The notes: generated from the sequence alone by a model not told the origin. Positions 1-9,180 are shown, counted from the stretch's first letter. The stretch is DNA of 64,000 nucleotides from Nesterenkonia lutea (GCF_014873955.1 NZ_JADBED010000001.1:1488001-1552000), one strand, 5' to 3'. Numbers and translations are program-made.

Positions 1-678
1 CCTCCCGGCGCTGCGGTCGGAGCCCTGCGGACCGTCCCCGCTCGTGGAGGCCGGCCCGGGTCCGGTCCGGGGGGCCTGGCCGCCGGAGGCCCGCCCCTGC
101 GGATCCTCCGAGTCTGTGGAGACCTGGTACTTCCGGGCCCGCCTGTCGGGCCAGCGGTGGGAGACCAGCAGCAGGGCCAGCGCGGCGATCAGCAGCAGCA
201 GCGCGCCGAGGAGTCCCATCCAGACCGCCGCGGAGAGCTCATACTGCTGAGCCTGGGCGGTGGTCCCGGTGATCTCTCCCAGCGCGGCGGCGGCGGCGGA
301 TGCCGGGTCTGCGAGCACTGCCCGGATGGCCAGCAGCGCGATGATCGAGGCGCCGAAGAGCACCGAGCCGATGAGCACCCGGCCGAGCAGCTTCGCGATG
401 GTGACGGCCAGGCCGGCGGCGAGGCCGACCAGACCCATCGCCGTGACGGTCTCGACCAGCTCGGCGCCGGAGATCTCCACCTCCTGCACCGCGGAGGTGG
501 AGCCGAGACCGGAGGCGCTCACCCAGGGCAGCGTGGAGGAGATCAGCAGAAGCGCGCCGCCGATGAGGCTCATCCACACCACAGTGCGTCGGGTCAGCGC
601 CCTGCGGATCCGGGTGGACCATGCTGAGGAGCCGCGGCCCTCGTCCGACGTGGCCTCGTGCGGGGTGGTCTCACTCAT
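1..678 (-). CDS. Trp biosynthesis-associated membrane protein (partial, runs off left edge)
   Basis: The ATG at 678 overlaps the trpE stop in an ATGA junction, and 226 codons are open to the window edge. The protein has a polar N-terminus, four likely membrane helices (about residues 33-53, 78-97, 101-121 and 150-173) and a Pro/Gly-rich cytoplasmic tail. Position and topology match the actinobacterial 'Trp biosynthesis-associated membrane protein' family found between trpE and trpC. The biochemical role of that family is not known to me. It is probably co-translated with trpE. The C-terminus lies outside the window. Confidence 0.85.
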   Translation of the reverse strand, partial: MSETTPHEATSDEGRGSSAWSTRIRRALTRRTVVWMSLIGGALLLISSTLPWVSASGLGSTSAVQEVEISGAELVETVTAMGLVGLAAGLAVTIAKLLGRVLIGSVLFGASIIALLAIRAVLADPASAAAAALGEITGTTAQAQQYELSAAVWMGLLGALLLLIAALALLLVSHRWPDRRARKYQVSTDSEDPQGRASGGQAPRTGPGPASTSGDGPQGSDRSAGR

Positions 679-2270
679 GTGTGCTCCAGTCGGTCGGCCG
701 CCAGCACCGCGCGCAGCGGCGCCGCAGCCTTGTTGACGGTCTCTTGGCGCTCGGCGTCGTCCTCGGAGTCCGCCACGATCCCGCCGCCGGCCTGGACGAA
801 CGCGCGTCCGTCCTTGAGCAGCGCTGAACGGATGGCGATGGCTGCGTCCATGCGACCGGAGAGGTCGAAGTACCCCACCACTCCCCCGTAGATGCCGCGT
901 CGTGTCGGCTCCCACTCGTCCAGCAGCTGCAGCGCCCTGGGCTTGGGCGCCCCGGAGAGCGTACCGGCCGGGAAGGTCGCCGCCAGCACGTCATAGGCGC
1001 TGTATTCGCTGGCGAGCTCTCCCTGGACGTGACTGGTCAGGTGCATCACATGGCTGAAGCGTTCAACGGCCATGAAACGGGTGACCTGGACAGATCCGGG
1101 CACGCAGACCTTGGCCAGGTCATTGCGCGCGAGGTCCACCAGCATGATGTGCTCAGCGCGCTCCTTCTGGTCCGCCAGCAGGTCCTCAGCGAGCTCGGCG
1201 TCTTCACGGGGGGTCTCCCCGCGCGGTCGGGTGCCGGCGATGGGGTGGGTGACCACAGTGGTGTCCTCCACCGTGACCAGCGCCTCCGGGGAAGCGCCGA
1301 CCAGCTGGTACGGCTCCCCGGTGGGCGTCTCGAAGTGCATCAGATACATGTAGGGGCTCGGATTGAGCAGCCGCAGCATCCGGTAGACCGCCAGCGCGTC
1401 CACGTCGGTCTCGACCTCGAAGCGTCGGGAGACCACGATCTGGAACACTTCTCCGTCCACTATGGCCTGTTTGGCCCTGGACAGGGTGGCCAGATACTCG
1501 TTCTGGTCCCAGGCGTGGACCACACGGTCCTGCAGGTCGCGCTCCACCGCCGCGCCCCAGTCGGGCTGCGCGGTGGAGACCACGGGCGCCGCCGGCTCGG
1601 CGAGCTTCGCGGCCATCGCATGCAGCCGGTCCACAGCATCGGCGTAAGCCCGCTCGGCTCCGGTGTCGAGACCGTCGAAGTTGATGGCGTTGGCCACCAG
1701 GGTCACGGTGCCGTCCCGGTTGTCGTGGACCGCCAGGTCAGAGACGAGGTTCATGGCCATCTCGGGCACATGGAGATCGTCCACCGGCGGGTGGGGCAGC
1801 TTCTCCCAGTGGCGGATGACGTCCCAGCCCGCATAGCCGACCAGTCCCGAGGTCAGATGCGGCAGCTCGTCGATGAAGGGACGGCCGCGGGTGGAGCGGC
1901 CGGGCTCCCGGGCGGTGCCGGCGAGGAACTCGAGTGTGTCGCGCAGCACCTGCGCGGTGGTGCCGTGCAGCGGGGTGCCGTTGGGCGGGGTGCCCATCCA
2001 GTGGGCCGCGCCGTCCTTCTCGCTGAGCGTGGCCGAGGAGCTGACGCCGATGAAGGAGTGCCGGGACCAGGCGGCGCCCGGGGCGGCCGATTCCATCAGG
2101 AAGGTGCCTGGACGCGCCTCGCCGCGCTGATCGGCGGCCAGTGCGCGATAGATGCTCAGCGGCGTGTGCGCATCGGCGAGCAGGGTCATGGTCACCGGGA
2201 TCACGCGATGGTCGTGGGCGAGCCGGATGAACTCACCACGGCCCGGGACCACTGTGCCGAGATCATGCAT
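675..2270 (-). CDS. trpE: anthranilate synthase component I
   Basis: TrpE converts chorismate and glutamine-derived ammonia to anthranilate, the first committed step of tryptophan synthesis. The 531-residue protein has the usual family length. The N-terminal domain carries LMES at residues 58-61, the position of the tryptophan feedback pocket. The C-terminal chorismate-binding domain shows [44 protein letters not shown] and [10 protein letters not shown]. The start overlaps the end of hisI by 8 bp and the stop overlaps the next gene by 4 bp, so the three are one transcriptional unit. A later ATG (residue 28) is possible, but the overlap favours this start. No glutamine amidotransferase (trpG) is present nearby. 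Confidence 0.97.
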   Translation of the reverse strand: MHDLGTVVPGRGEFIRLAHDHRVIPVTMTLLADAHTPLSIYRALAADQRGEARPGTFLMESAAPGAAWSRHSFIGVSSSATLSEKDGAAHWMGTPPNGTPLHGTTAQVLRDTLEFLAGTAREPGRSTRGRPFIDELPHLTSGLVGYAGWDVIRHWEKLPHPPVDDLHVPEMAMNLVSDLAVHDNRDGTVTLVANAINFDGLDTGAERAYADAVDRLHAMAAKLAEPAAPVVSTAQPDWGAAVERDLQDRVVHAWDQNEYLATLSRAKQAIVDGEVFQIVVSRRFEVETDVDALAVYRMLRLLNPSPYMYLMHFETPTGEPYQLVGASPEALVTVEDTTVVTHPIAGTRPRGETPREDAELAEDLLADQKERAEHIMLVDLARNDLAKVCVPGSVQVTRFMAVERFSHVMHLTSHVQGELASEYSAYDVLAATFPAGTLSGAPKPRALQLLDEWEPTRRGIYGGVVGYFDLSGRMDAAIAIRSALLKDGRAFVQAGGGIVADSEDDAERQETVNKAAAPLRAVLAADRLEHT

Positions 2271-2634
2271 GGTCGATCTCCCGTCCCGTGAAGCAGCTGG
2301 TGGTGCCGGTGTGACAGGCCGGGCCGGTCTGGTCCACCTTCAGCAGCACCGTGTCACCGTCGCAGTCGAGCGCGATCGAGACCACCTGCTGCACGTTGCC
2401 GGAGGTTGCTCCCTTGCGCCACAGCTCCTGGCGCGAGCGGGAGAAGTACACGCCCTGGCGGGTCGCCAGTGTGAGGGCCAGGGCCTCGGAGTTCATCCAG
2501 GCCAGCATCAGCACCTCATTGCTCGCCGCATCCTGGGTGATGACCGGGATCAGTCCGTCCGCGTTGAAGCGCACAGCGTCCCGGATCTCGGGCGAGAGCG
2601 GGGCTGTCGGGTCGGTGGCTTCTGTGCTGCTCAT
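2263..2634 (-). CDS. hisI: phosphoribosyl-AMP cyclohydrolase
   Basis: HisI opens the adenine ring of phosphoribosyl-AMP, the third step of histidine synthesis. The 123-residue stand-alone protein has the expected metal ligands: the DCDGDT motif (Asp90, Cys91, Asp92, Asp94) for the active-site metal and Cys107 and Cys114 in the C-terminal CHTGTTSCF segment. Unlike the enterobacterial HisIE fusion, it carries no HisE domain. hisE is a separate gene at 4332-4595. It starts 7 bp after hisF and overlaps trpE by 8 bp, so histidine and tryptophan genes are physically coupled here. Confidence 0.97.
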   Translation of the reverse strand: MSSTEATDPTAPLSPEIRDAVRFNADGLIPVITQDAASNEVLMLAWMNSEALALTLATRQGVYFSRSRQELWRKGATSGNVQQVVSIALDCDGDTVLLKVDQTGPACHTGTTSCFTGREIDHA

Positions 2635-2641
2635 CCGTTCC

Positions 2642-3406
2642 TCATCTCACCGGGTGACCGGCAGATCGTATGGCGTCCTTGACCTGGTCGATCATGTCGA
2701 TCGGGCCGAAGTGGAACATGGAGGCCGCCAGCACGGCGTCGGCGCCGGCCGCGATCGCAGGCGGGAAGTGTGCCGGGACTCCGGCGCCGCCGGAGGCGAT
2801 CAGCGGAACCCGCGTCACCGCGCGCACCGCGGCGATCATCTCCGTGTCGAAGCCGTCGCGGGTCCCGTCAGCGTCGATGGAGTTCAGCAGGATCTCGCCG
2901 ACGCCGCGCTGGGAGGCCTCGCGGCACCAGTCCAGGGCGTCGATGCCGGTCCCGGTGCGGCCGCCGTGGGTGGTGACCTCGAAGCCGGACTCGGTGGCGT
3001 CGCTGCGCCGGGCGTCGAGGGAGAGCACCAGGACCTGGTTCCCGAACCGGCCTACGATCTCGTTGATCACCTCGGGGCGGGACACCGCGGCCGTGTTGAT
3101 CGAGACCTTGTCGGCCCCGGTGCGCAGCAGCCGGTCCACATCGGCCGGCGAGCGCACTCCCCCGCCCACGGTCAGCGGGATGAAGACCTCTTCGGCGGTC
3201 CGGGTGACCACGTCGTAGGTGGTCTCCCGGTCTCCTGAGGAGGCGGTGACGTCGAGGAACGTCAGTTCATCGGCGCCGGCCCGGTTATAGCGGTGCGCCA
3301 GCTCCACCGGGTCCCCGGCGTCGCGCAGGTTCTCGAAATTGACCCCCTTGACCACGCGACCGGCGTCGACGTCGAGACAGGGGATGACTCGCACTGCAAG
3401 TGTCAT
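2642..3406 (-). CDS. hisF: imidazole glycerol phosphate synthase, cyclase subunit
   Basis: HisF is the (beta/alpha)8-barrel subunit that uses ammonia from HisH to form imidazole glycerol phosphate and AICAR. The 254-residue protein begins with the typical [16 protein letters not shown] strand. The two catalytic aspartates expected from the family are present as Asp12 and Asp131 (in LSLDARR). Phosphate-binding glycine loops ([15 protein letters not shown]) follow. It lies 14 bp downstream of hisG and 7 bp upstream of hisI. Its partner hisH is not in the window. Confidence 0.98.
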   Translation of the reverse strand: MTLAVRVIPCLDVDAGRVVKGVNFENLRDAGDPVELAHRYNRAGADELTFLDVTASSGDRETTYDVVTRTAEEVFIPLTVGGGVRSPADVDRLLRTGADKVSINTAAVSRPEVINEIVGRFGNQVLVLSLDARRSDATESGFEVTTHGGRTGTGIDALDWCREASQRGVGEILLNSIDADGTRDGFDTEMIAAVRAVTRVPLIASGGAGVPAHFPPAIAAGADAVLAASMFHFGPIDMIDQVKDAIRSAGHPVR

Positions 3407-3420
3407 CGGCGGCCCCGCGA

Positions 3421-4272
3421 TCAGATTCGGCAGGCGTGGATGGAGGAGACCAGAATCGCGCGGGCGCCGAGCTCGTAGAGCTCGTCCATCAGCTGGTTGG
3501 TCTTCTTCGACGGCACCATCGAGCGCACCGCGACCCAGTTCTCGTCCGCGAGCGGAGAGATGGTCGGTGATTCCAGACCCGGGGTGATCGCGGAGGCCTG
3601 CGGCAGCAGGTCCCGGTGCACGTCGTAGTCCATCATCACGTACTGGGCTGCCACGAGCACGCCCTGCAGGCGGCGGATGAGCCGGTCCAGGCCCTCCGGG
3701 TGCTGACCGCGACCGGAGATCAGGATCGCCTCGGATTCCATGATGGGCTCCCCGAAGGTCTCCATCCCGGCGGCCTTGAGCGTGTTGCCGGTCTCCACGA
3801 CGTCGGCGATGGCATCGGCCACGCCGAGCCGCACGGAGGTCTCCACCGCGCCGTCGAGGTGGACGACCTCCACGTCGGGGACGCCCTGGTTCTCGAACCA
3901 GTGCGCCAGCAGTCCGTCATAGCTGGTGGCCACCCGGGTGCCGGCGAGATCCGCGGCGCTGTGGAAGCGTCCGGCGGGTCCGGCCAGCCGGAAGGTGGAC
4001 CTGCCGAATCCCAGTCCGAGCACCTCTTCGGCGCCGTGGTCCACCCGGGCGTCCTGGAAGAGATCGCGGCCGGTCAGGCCGACGTCGAGGGTGCCGGCGC
4101 CGACATAGACGGCGATGTCGCGGGGACGAAGGTAGAAGAACTCCACCCCGTTCTCCTCATCGAGCATGACCAGTTCGCGCCGGTCGCGGCGCTGGACGTA
4201 GCCAGCCTCGGAGAGCATCTCCATGGCGGCCTCAGAGAGGGCGCCCTTGTTCGGAACAGCAATGCGCAGCAT
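3421..4272 (-). CDS. hisG: ATP phosphoribosyltransferase, long form
   Basis: HisG joins ATP to PRPP, the first and feedback-controlled step of histidine synthesis. I place the start at the ATG at 4272, where [14 protein letters not shown] matches the conserved N-terminus. The open frame continues upstream to 4458, but that part reads as hisE antisense-like noise. At 283 residues it is the long hexameric form with a C-terminal ACT-like regulatory domain (about residues 210-283), so no HisZ is needed. It lies 59 bp after hisE and 14 bp before hisF. Confidence 0.95.
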   Translation of the reverse strand: MLRIAVPNKGALSEAAMEMLSEAGYVQRRDRRELVMLDEENGVEFFYLRPRDIAVYVGAGTLDVGLTGRDLFQDARVDHGAEEVLGLGFGRSTFRLAGPAGRFHSAADLAGTRVATSYDGLLAHWFENQGVPDVEVVHLDGAVETSVRLGVADAIADVVETGNTLKAAGMETFGEPIMESEAILISGRGQHPEGLDRLIRRLQGVLVAAQYVMMDYDVHRDLLPQASAITPGLESPTISPLADENWVAVRSMVPSKKTNQLMDELYELGARAILVSSIHACRI

Positions 4273-4331
4273 AGGGATCTCGTCTTTTCGTGTGCAGGTG
4301 ATGGGGTGTCGGTGAACTCGCCCGTGAGGTT

Positions 4332-4595
4332 CTAGAGGTACTTGTAGACGTCCTCGGGAGCGATGCCCTTGGCGATCATCATGACCTGCAGATGGTAGAG
4401 CAGCTGGGAGATCTCTTCGGCAGTCTCCGCATCGGTCTGGTACTCGGCCGCCATCCACACCTCGGCGGCCTCCTCGACGACCTTCTTGCCGATCTGATGG
4501 ACGCCTGCATCAAGCGCGGCGACGGTGCCCGAGCCCTCCGGACGGGTCTCGGCCTTCTGGGCAAGTTCGGCGTAGAGCTGATCGAAGGTTTTCAC
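4332..4595 (-). CDS. hisE: phosphoribosyl-ATP pyrophosphohydrolase
   Basis: HisE removes pyrophosphate from phosphoribosyl-ATP, the second histidine step. The GTG at 4595 gives an 87-residue protein, the standard size for stand-alone HisE. The all-helical NTP-pyrophosphatase metal motif appears as [14 protein letters not shown] followed by [14 protein letters not shown], which supply the acidic metal ligands. The open frame extends upstream to 5009 without any family similarity, so the longer version is rejected. It begins 14 bp after ribH, which links the riboflavin and histidine genes in one run. Confidence 0.95.
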   Translation of the reverse strand: MKTFDQLYAELAQKAETRPEGSGTVAALDAGVHQIGKKVVEEAAEVWMAAEYQTDAETAEEISQLLYHLQVMMIAKGIAPEDVYKYL

Positions 4596-4609
4596 CGCTC
4601 CAGGGTATC

Positions 4610-5110
4610 TCACCGGTTCAGCGCGGCGATCTCCACGGCTGCGGCGAGGGCGGCATGGGCCGCTTCGAAGCCCTTGTCCTCCTTCGAGCCCTGAAGCCCG
4701 GCGCGATCCAGCGCCTGCGCCTCGTCGTCGCAGGTGAGCAGTCCGAAGCCGACCGGGGTCCCGGAGCTCAGCGTCACCTGCGAGAGCCCCTGGGTCGCGG
4801 CCGTGCAGACATACTCGAAGTGCGGGGTGCCTCCGCGGATGACGACCCCCAGGGCGACGACGACGTCGAAGCGCGCGGCGGCGTGGGAGACGATCACCGG
4901 CAGCTCGAAGGATCCGGGGGCGCGGAGCAGAGTCACGTCCCGGACCCCGACCTGTTCGAAGAAGCGTTGGGAACCGGCGATCAGCCCGTTCATGACCTCC
5001 TGGTGCCAACGTGAAGCCACGACGGCGACCTTGAGCCGCTGCTGCTCGACGGTCCGGCGCAGCGCGTCGAGCTCGTCCTGCTGGATCTGGGGGGTTCCTG
5101 TGCCGCTCAT
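4610..5110 (-). CDS. ribH: 6,7-dimethyl-8-ribityllumazine synthase
   Basis: RibH condenses 3,4-dihydroxy-2-butanone 4-phosphate with the ribitylaminouracil to give lumazine, the penultimate riboflavin step. The 166-residue protein shows the family substrate loops: [31 protein letters not shown] and PVGFGLLT. It has a short extra N-terminal helix (about 25 residues) compared with the minimal enzyme. It lies 46 bp downstream of the riboflavin fusion gene that makes both of its product and substrate partners, and 14 bp upstream of hisE. Confidence 0.97.
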   Translation of the reverse strand: MSGTGTPQIQQDELDALRRTVEQQRLKVAVVASRWHQEVMNGLIAGSQRFFEQVGVRDVTLLRAPGSFELPVIVSHAAARFDVVVALGVVIRGGTPHFEYVCTAATQGLSQVTLSSGTPVGFGLLTCDDEAQALDRAGLQGSKEDKGFEAAHAALAAAVEIAALNR

Positions 5111-5156
5111 CTGCGCGGTCTCCTTCGCTTGAGGTGTTCAGGGTGGGCTGGGACGC

Positions 5157-7133
5157 TCACTGCTCGTGGAGCTGAAGATGATCCATGGTGTGGTTCATCC
5201 GGTCCCGTTTGGTCTGCAGGTAGCGCAGGTTGGTCTCGTGCACCACGCCGGTGGAGGGGACAAGCTCCACGTCCAGTCCGGCGCGGCGCAGCGTCTCCAC
5301 CTTGACCGGATTGTTCGTCATCAGTCGCAGGCGTCTGATCCCAGCCGCGTGCAGGATCGCCGCCGCACCGGTGAAGTCACGCAGCTCGGCGGCCAGGCCG
5401 AGCATCTCGTTGGCCTCCACCGTGTCGGCTCCCTGCTCCTGGAGCTTATAGGCGCGCATCTTGTTCGCCAGCCCGATCCCGCGGCCCTCGTGACCGCGCA
5501 GGTAGAGCAGGTGCCCGCCGTCGCGCTGGATGGACTCCAGGGCCGAGGCCAGCTGGGTGCCGCAGTCGCAGCGTCGCGATCCCAGCACATCCCCGGTCAC
5601 ACATTCAGAGTGCATCCGGATCAGCGGGCGGGCGTCGTCCTCATTGCCCTCGCCGGGGGCTGCCGCGAGTGCGGAGATGAGGATGTGCTCATGCCCGGTG
5701 GCGTGTTCGGTCCAGACCTGCGCGGCGAAGACGCCATGATCTGTGGGCAGGGTGACCACGGGTCCAGGAGCCACCAGTGTGGACAGCACGTCTGCGGGCG
5801 CCTCCCAGCTCGCCGCCACGGAGTCCATGGCGGAGCCCGCGTTCGGGGTGCCGCCGCGATAGGCGATGAGGTCTGCGATGGAGATCAGGGCGAGCTGATG
5901 GGTGTCGGCGAACTCCCGCAGCGCGGGCAGGCGCATCATCCGCCCGTCGTCGTGGGTCACCTCGGCGATGACCCCCACTCCGGGCAGACCGGCGAGCCGG
6001 CACAGGTCCACGGCGGCCTCGGTGTGACCAGGGCGACCGAGCACACCGGCGGGGTCGGCGATGAGCGGGAAGACATGCCCCGGCCGGCTCAGATCGGCGG
6101 CGGAGCTGGCTGCGTCCGCCATGACTCGCACGGTGCGCGCCCGATCCGCGGCGCTGATCCCGGTGCTCACTCCTGAAGCGGCATCGGCGCTGATCGTGTA
6201 GGCGGTGCCCTTGGGGTCCTCGTTGTTCGTGACCATCGGAGGCAGCCGCAGGTGCTCGGCCCGCTCCGGGGTCATCGGCACGCAGACCACCCCGGAGGTG
6301 TGGCGCACGGTCATCGCCATGAGCTCCTCGGTGGCCACCGCGGCCGGGAAGATGATGTCGCCCTCATTCTCACGATCAGCATCGTCGACGACGACGACGG
6401 GCCGACCCGCGGCGAGCTCGTTGAGTGCGACCTCGATGGGGTCCAGCACCGGCGCGGGCGTCGCGGGCTGGGGCACGCTGGGCACCGGGGTCGGCGCCGC
6501 GGTGCTGGCCGAGGCGTCAGCGAGGTGCTGGTCGAACTGCAGCATCCGACGCGTGTACTTCGCCAGCACATCGACTTCGATGTTGACCTGGCCGCCGACG
6601 GCGATCCCACCGAGCGTGGTGTCTGCCAGGGTGGCCGGGATGAGTCCGACCTCGAACCAGGGCCGGGCGGAGGCGGGATCCGCCACGGCGGTGATGGTCA
6701 GCGACACCCCGTCGACGGCGATCGAGCCCTTCTCCGCGATATAGGGGGCGAGCTCGGTCCCGACTCCGAAGCGGTGGCGTCCGTCCTGCGGGTCCCGCTC
6801 CAGGAGCTCCGCCATGCCGTCGACGTGTCCCTGCACCACATGCCCGTCGAGCCGGGCGCCCGAGGGGAGGCAGCGCTCCAGGTTGAGCCGATCGCCCACG
6901 GCCAGCTGGCCGAGTGCGGTGCGCCGCAGCGTCTCAGGGATCAGCTCCACGCTGATCCGGTCACCGTCGATGGCGACCGCGGAGACGCATGCCCCGTTGA
7001 CCGCGATGGAGCCCCCCAGGGCCAGTCCCTCCGTGTGTCCGGGGGCGAGGAAGCTCAGCCGCTCCACGCTCCTCGCCGGCTCGAAGCGACGTTCGAGGAC
7101 CTCTCCGAGCCCAGTCACGATTCCGGTGAACAT
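5157..7133 (-). CDS. trifunctional riboflavin synthase / DHBP synthase / GTP cyclohydrolase II fusion
   Basis: One uninterrupted 658-codon frame holds three riboflavin enzymes. Residues 1-205 are riboflavin synthase alpha (RibE): MFTGIV start and two lumazine-binding repeats, with GHVVQGHVDG in the second. A Pro/Ala/Thr-rich linker covers about 206-230. Residues 231-440 are DHBP synthase (RibB): DDADRENEGDI at 250-260, HTSG at 278-281 and RPGHTEA at 367-373. Residues 445-645 are GTP cyclohydrolase II (RibA), with zinc cysteines Cys511, Cys522 and Cys524 and RGHEGRGIG. All key residues look intact. RibBA fusions are common in bacteria. The added RibE domain is the unusual part. The start overlaps ribD by 19 bp. 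Confidence 0.95.
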   Translation of the reverse strand: MFTGIVTGLGEVLERRFEPARSVERLSFLAPGHTEGLALGGSIAVNGACVSAVAIDGDRISVELIPETLRRTALGQLAVGDRLNLERCLPSGARLDGHVVQGHVDGMAELLERDPQDGRHRFGVGTELAPYIAEKGSIAVDGVSLTITAVADPASARPWFEVGLIPATLADTTLGGIAVGGQVNIEVDVLAKYTRRMLQFDQHLADASASTAAPTPVPSVPQPATPAPVLDPIEVALNELAAGRPVVVVDDADRENEGDIIFPAAVATEELMAMTVRHTSGVVCVPMTPERAEHLRLPPMVTNNEDPKGTAYTISADAASGVSTGISAADRARTVRVMADAASSAADLSRPGHVFPLIADPAGVLGRPGHTEAAVDLCRLAGLPGVGVIAEVTHDDGRMMRLPALREFADTHQLALISIADLIAYRGGTPNAGSAMDSVAASWEAPADVLSTLVAPGPVVTLPTDHGVFAAQVWTEHATGHEHILISALAAAPGEGNEDDARPLIRMHSECVTGDVLGSRRCDCGTQLASALESIQRDGGHLLYLRGHEGRGIGLANKMRAYKLQEQGADTVEANEMLGLAAELRDFTGAAAILHAAGIRRLRLMTNNPVKVETLRRAGLDVELVPSTGVVHETNLRYLQTKRDRMNHTMDHLQLHEQ

Positions 7134-8191
7134 GTGTCTCCTTTCGGCTGCAGGTGCACACAGACGTCGGAGTCCATGATCCGCACCGGCCCGTTCTCAG
7201 CGGGGTCGAGGGCGAAGCGGGGCGCTTCGTCGAGAGTTCTCACGCCGATGTCACCGACGCTGGACCGGCCAGCTCCCAGCAGCAGCGGCGCGTGGTAGGC
7301 AAAGACCTCGTCCACGAGGTCGGCGGCGAAGAACGCCGAGAGCACGCTCTGACCACCCTCGACCAGGACGTGATTGATCGGGTGGCCGCCGTGGGTGGTC
7401 CTCCCGAGCTCCTGCAGGGCTTCGAGCGGATCGCGGGTGCTCAGCTGCAGCCAGCCCTCCCCCTCGGGCAGGCCCTGGGTGAGCCTGGCTCGCGGGCTGA
7501 TCGGTGTCATGCCCATGACTGCTCGCAGCGGCTGCCGCCCGGCGGGGTCTCCGTCTGGTGTGCGCGCGCTGAGTCGGGGATCATCCACTGTGACGGTGTT
7601 GGTGCCCACCAGGATCGCGTCGGCCCGGCTGCGCACCCGGTGCGTGTGTTCCCGGGACGCCGCGGAGGTGATCCACTGGCTGGTTCCATCTGCGGCCGCG
7701 ATGCGCGCGTCGAGAGTCTGCGCGAGGTGGGCTGTGACGAAGGGTCGGTTCTGCCGCTGGGCACAGGTCCACCGGTGGTTCTGCGCGGCACACTGTGCGG
7801 CCATCACCCCGGAGACCACATCGATCCCGGCGCGGGCCAGCACGGCTGCCCCGCCGCCGTTGATCGTGGGATCGGAGGCTCCGTGGACCACGTGTCCGAC
7901 CCCGGAGTCGATGATCAGCTGGGTGCAGGCCGGCTGGCGGCCCTGCTGTCTGCAGGGTTCCAGGGTGGAGTAGAGGGTCGCGTCGCGGAGATCGGCGCCT
8001 TCAGGGTGGTCCCGGAAGAAGGTGGCCAGCGCATCGCGCTCAGCGTGGAAGGTGCCGGCGCCCCGGTGGTGCCCCTGAGCGAGCACCTCGCCCTCGGCAG
8101 AGACCAGGACTGCTCCGACCAGCGGATTTGCTCCGCGCACACCGAGGAGCGCCGCATCGAGGGCCTGGGCCATCGGTGACTCGTGAAGCAA
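7115..8191 (-). CDS. ribD: bifunctional diaminohydroxyphosphoribosylaminopyrimidine deaminase / reductase
   Basis: RibD deaminates and then reduces the product of GTP cyclohydrolase II. The N-terminal deaminase has the zinc site His49-Ala-Glu51 with Cys80 and Cys89 (LEPCRQQGRQPAC). The C-terminal reductase starts near residue 150 (VTAHLAQTLDARIA) and contains ILVGTNTV and HVLVEGGQSVLSAF. I choose a TTG start at 8191 because an AGGAG lies 7 nt upstream (8199-8203). The ATG at 8173 would leave 25 nt between the ribosome site and start. Upstream codons to 8545 run through the riboswitch and are not protein. Expression should be set by the FMN riboswitch at 8312-8449. Confidence 0.93.
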   Translation of the reverse strand: MLHESPMAQALDAALLGVRGANPLVGAVLVSAEGEVLAQGHHRGAGTFHAERDALATFFRDHPEGADLRDATLYSTLEPCRQQGRQPACTQLIIDSGVGHVVHGASDPTINGGGAAVLARAGIDVVSGVMAAQCAAQNHRWTCAQRQNRPFVTAHLAQTLDARIAAADGTSQWITSAASREHTHRVRSRADAILVGTNTVTVDDPRLSARTPDGDPAGRQPLRAVMGMTPISPRARLTQGLPEGEGWLQLSTRDPLEALQELGRTTHGGHPINHVLVEGGQSVLSAFFAADLVDEVFAYHAPLLLGAGRSSVGDIGVRTLDEAPRFALDPAENGPVRIMDSDVCVHLQPKGDTCSPES

Positions 8192-8311
8192 CGGCCTTCT
8201 CCTTCCCCAGCGTGTCGGAGCACTCCGGGGGGAGCCGACGCGGTGAGGCGTCGGACGAGACCGCCGCCTGCCTCCCTGCGCGGGTCGCGCAGGCCGCAGG
8301 GCGCGGACTCT
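8192..8311 (-). promoter_or_regulatory. riboswitch expression platform and ribD leader
   Basis: The 120 nt between aptamer and ribD can form two strong hairpins on the transcript (8275-8293, arms CCTGCGCG/CGCGCAGG; 8235-8254, arms CCGACGC/GCGTCGG). A C-rich stretch, GCTCCCCCC, lies shortly before the GGAAGGAGAAGG ribosome site and could pair with it. No hairpin is followed by a U-run, so control of translation initiation seems likelier than intrinsic termination. This is inference from base pairing seen by eye. Confidence 0.5.
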
Positions 8312-8449
8312 CGTGCTTCTCCCATCCAGACTGTGACTGTCGGTACCGGAATTCCACCGGTTCAGCCGAGTCCTGCGCAGCTGAGCTGCGCCTGACCCGG
8401 GTCGCGGACTGTGACCGCCGGTTCGGACTTTCACCGATCCCGGAGCACG
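8312..8449 (-). ncRNA. FMN riboswitch (RFN element)
   Basis: Read on the minus strand, the element shows the hallmark blocks of the FMN aptamer: GATCGGTGAAAGTCC, GAACCGGCGGT, AGTCCGCGACC, AGGACTCGGC, CGGTGGAATTCCGG, ACCGACAGT and GTCTGGATGGGAGAAG. The closing P1 stem is visible (CGTGCTCC at the 5' end, complement at 8312-8317 plus GGAG). It lies 120 nt upstream of ribD and should lower expression of the rib genes, and perhaps downstream his/trp genes, when FMN is plentiful. Confidence 0.95.
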
Positions 8450-8547
8450 AATTGTGTAGCACCAAGTGTGCCACATCCGCCGGGCCGACCTGCTCGCCGC
8501 GCCAGCTGAGGCGGCCTGCGCCGCGGAACAGGCGCCTCGGCGCATGA

Positions 8548-8583
8548 AGAAGGGCCCGAGACCAGGAGGTCTCGGGCCCTTCT
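8548..8583 (-). terminator. terminator of the tRNA cluster
   Basis: A perfect 16-bp hairpin (arms 8548-8563 and 8568-8583, loop AGGA, core AAGGGCCCGAGACC) lies between the 3' end of the first tRNA-Gly and the riboswitch. It would end transcription of the minus-strand tRNA cluster and insulate ribD. The T-tract is short (CTTCTT). Confidence 0.75.
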
Positions 8584-8636
8584 GTCGCCTGCCGGGCGAC
8601 CAGTGCTTCTGTCCCCCTGTCGGGCGACCACATACG

Positions 8637-8710
8637 AGCGGATGACGAGATTCGAACTCGCGACCCTCACCATGGCAAGGTGATGCTCTAGCCAGCTGAG
8701 CTACATCCGC
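8637..8710 (-). tRNA. tRNA-Gly (GCC), copy 1
   Basis: A 74-nt cloverleaf is readable on the minus strand. The acceptor is GCGGATG paired with CATCCGC, the T-arm is GAGTTCGAATC, and the anticodon loop reads TTGCCAT with anticodon GCC. It appears identical to the copy at 9107-9180. No CCA is encoded. Confidence 0.97.
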
Positions 8711-8763
8711 ATGAGCCCAGGATGTTCCGCCGCCGTATCGGCGGCCTCATCTCCTGTGCTCAG

Positions 8764-8835
8764 TGCGCGATACTGGGATCGAACCAGTGACCTCTTCCGT
8801 GTCAGGGAAGCGCGCTACCGCTGCGCTAATCGCGC
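8764..8835 (-). tRNA. tRNA-Val (GAC)
   Basis: A 72-nt cloverleaf on the minus strand has acceptor GCGCGAT paired perfectly with ATCGCGC and discriminator A. The D-stem is GCGC/GCGC. The anticodon stem CTTCC/GGAAG encloses CTGACAC, giving anticodon GAC. The T-arm is CTGGTTCGATCCCAG. Confidence 0.95.
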
Positions 8836-8918
8836 CTGTCAGGCGTATTCAACTATGACCTGCATGTGTTGCTGTGTTCCATCTGTGCTGCGCCGCCCAG
8901 CGTGCGAGCGAAGCTGCG

Positions 8919-8989
8919 AGGTGGGGACGGGAATCGAACCCGCGTTAACGGCTTTGCAGGCCGCTGCCTCGCCACTCGGCCACCCCACC
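8919..8989 (-). tRNA. tRNA-Cys (GCA)
   Basis: A 71-nt cloverleaf on the minus strand has acceptor GGTGGGG/CCCCACC and discriminator U, as expected for tRNA-Cys. The anticodon stem CGGCC/AGCCG region encloses the GCA anticodon (CCTGCAAAG). The T-arm is CGGGTTCGATTCCCG. Confidence 0.97.
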
Positions 8990-9106
8990 GTAGCCATCCC
9001 AAGAACAGTACACCGTTCCGAGCTGACATCCGGCGGCCGGGCCGAATGGCCCTGTCACCAGTGCAGTGATCGTGCTGATCGTCACGGGGTCTCCCCCACA
9101 TCTGCG

Positions 9107-9180
9107 AGCGGATGACGAGATTCGAACTCGCGACCCTCACCATGGCAAGGTGATGCTCTAGCCAGCTGAGCTACATCCGC
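9107..9180 (-). tRNA. tRNA-Gly (GCC), copy 2
   Basis: This is a second 74-nt tRNA-Gly with anticodon GCC, seemingly identical to the copy at 8637-8710. It is the first gene of the cluster in transcription order (Gly-Cys-Val-Gly). The promoter should lie in the 9181-9230 region. Confidence 0.97.

Noticed and set aside
1029..2291. A 420-codon plus-strand frame antisense to trpE
   Set aside because: A shadow of trpE codon bias; no recognisable domain.
4273..4458. N-terminal extension of hisG
   Set aside because: The upstream codons overlap the hisE 3' end and lack family similarity; [10 protein letters not shown] at 4272 is the conserved start.
8192..8545. Longer ribD reading frame through the leader
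   Set aside because: It would translate the FMN riboswitch. The ribosome site at 8199-8203 marks the TTG at 8191 as the start.
8637..9180. The two identical tRNA-Gly genes as a CRISPR or attachment repeat
   Set aside because: Both copies fold as complete tRNA genes with different neighbours; no spacer-repeat pattern or integrase is nearby.
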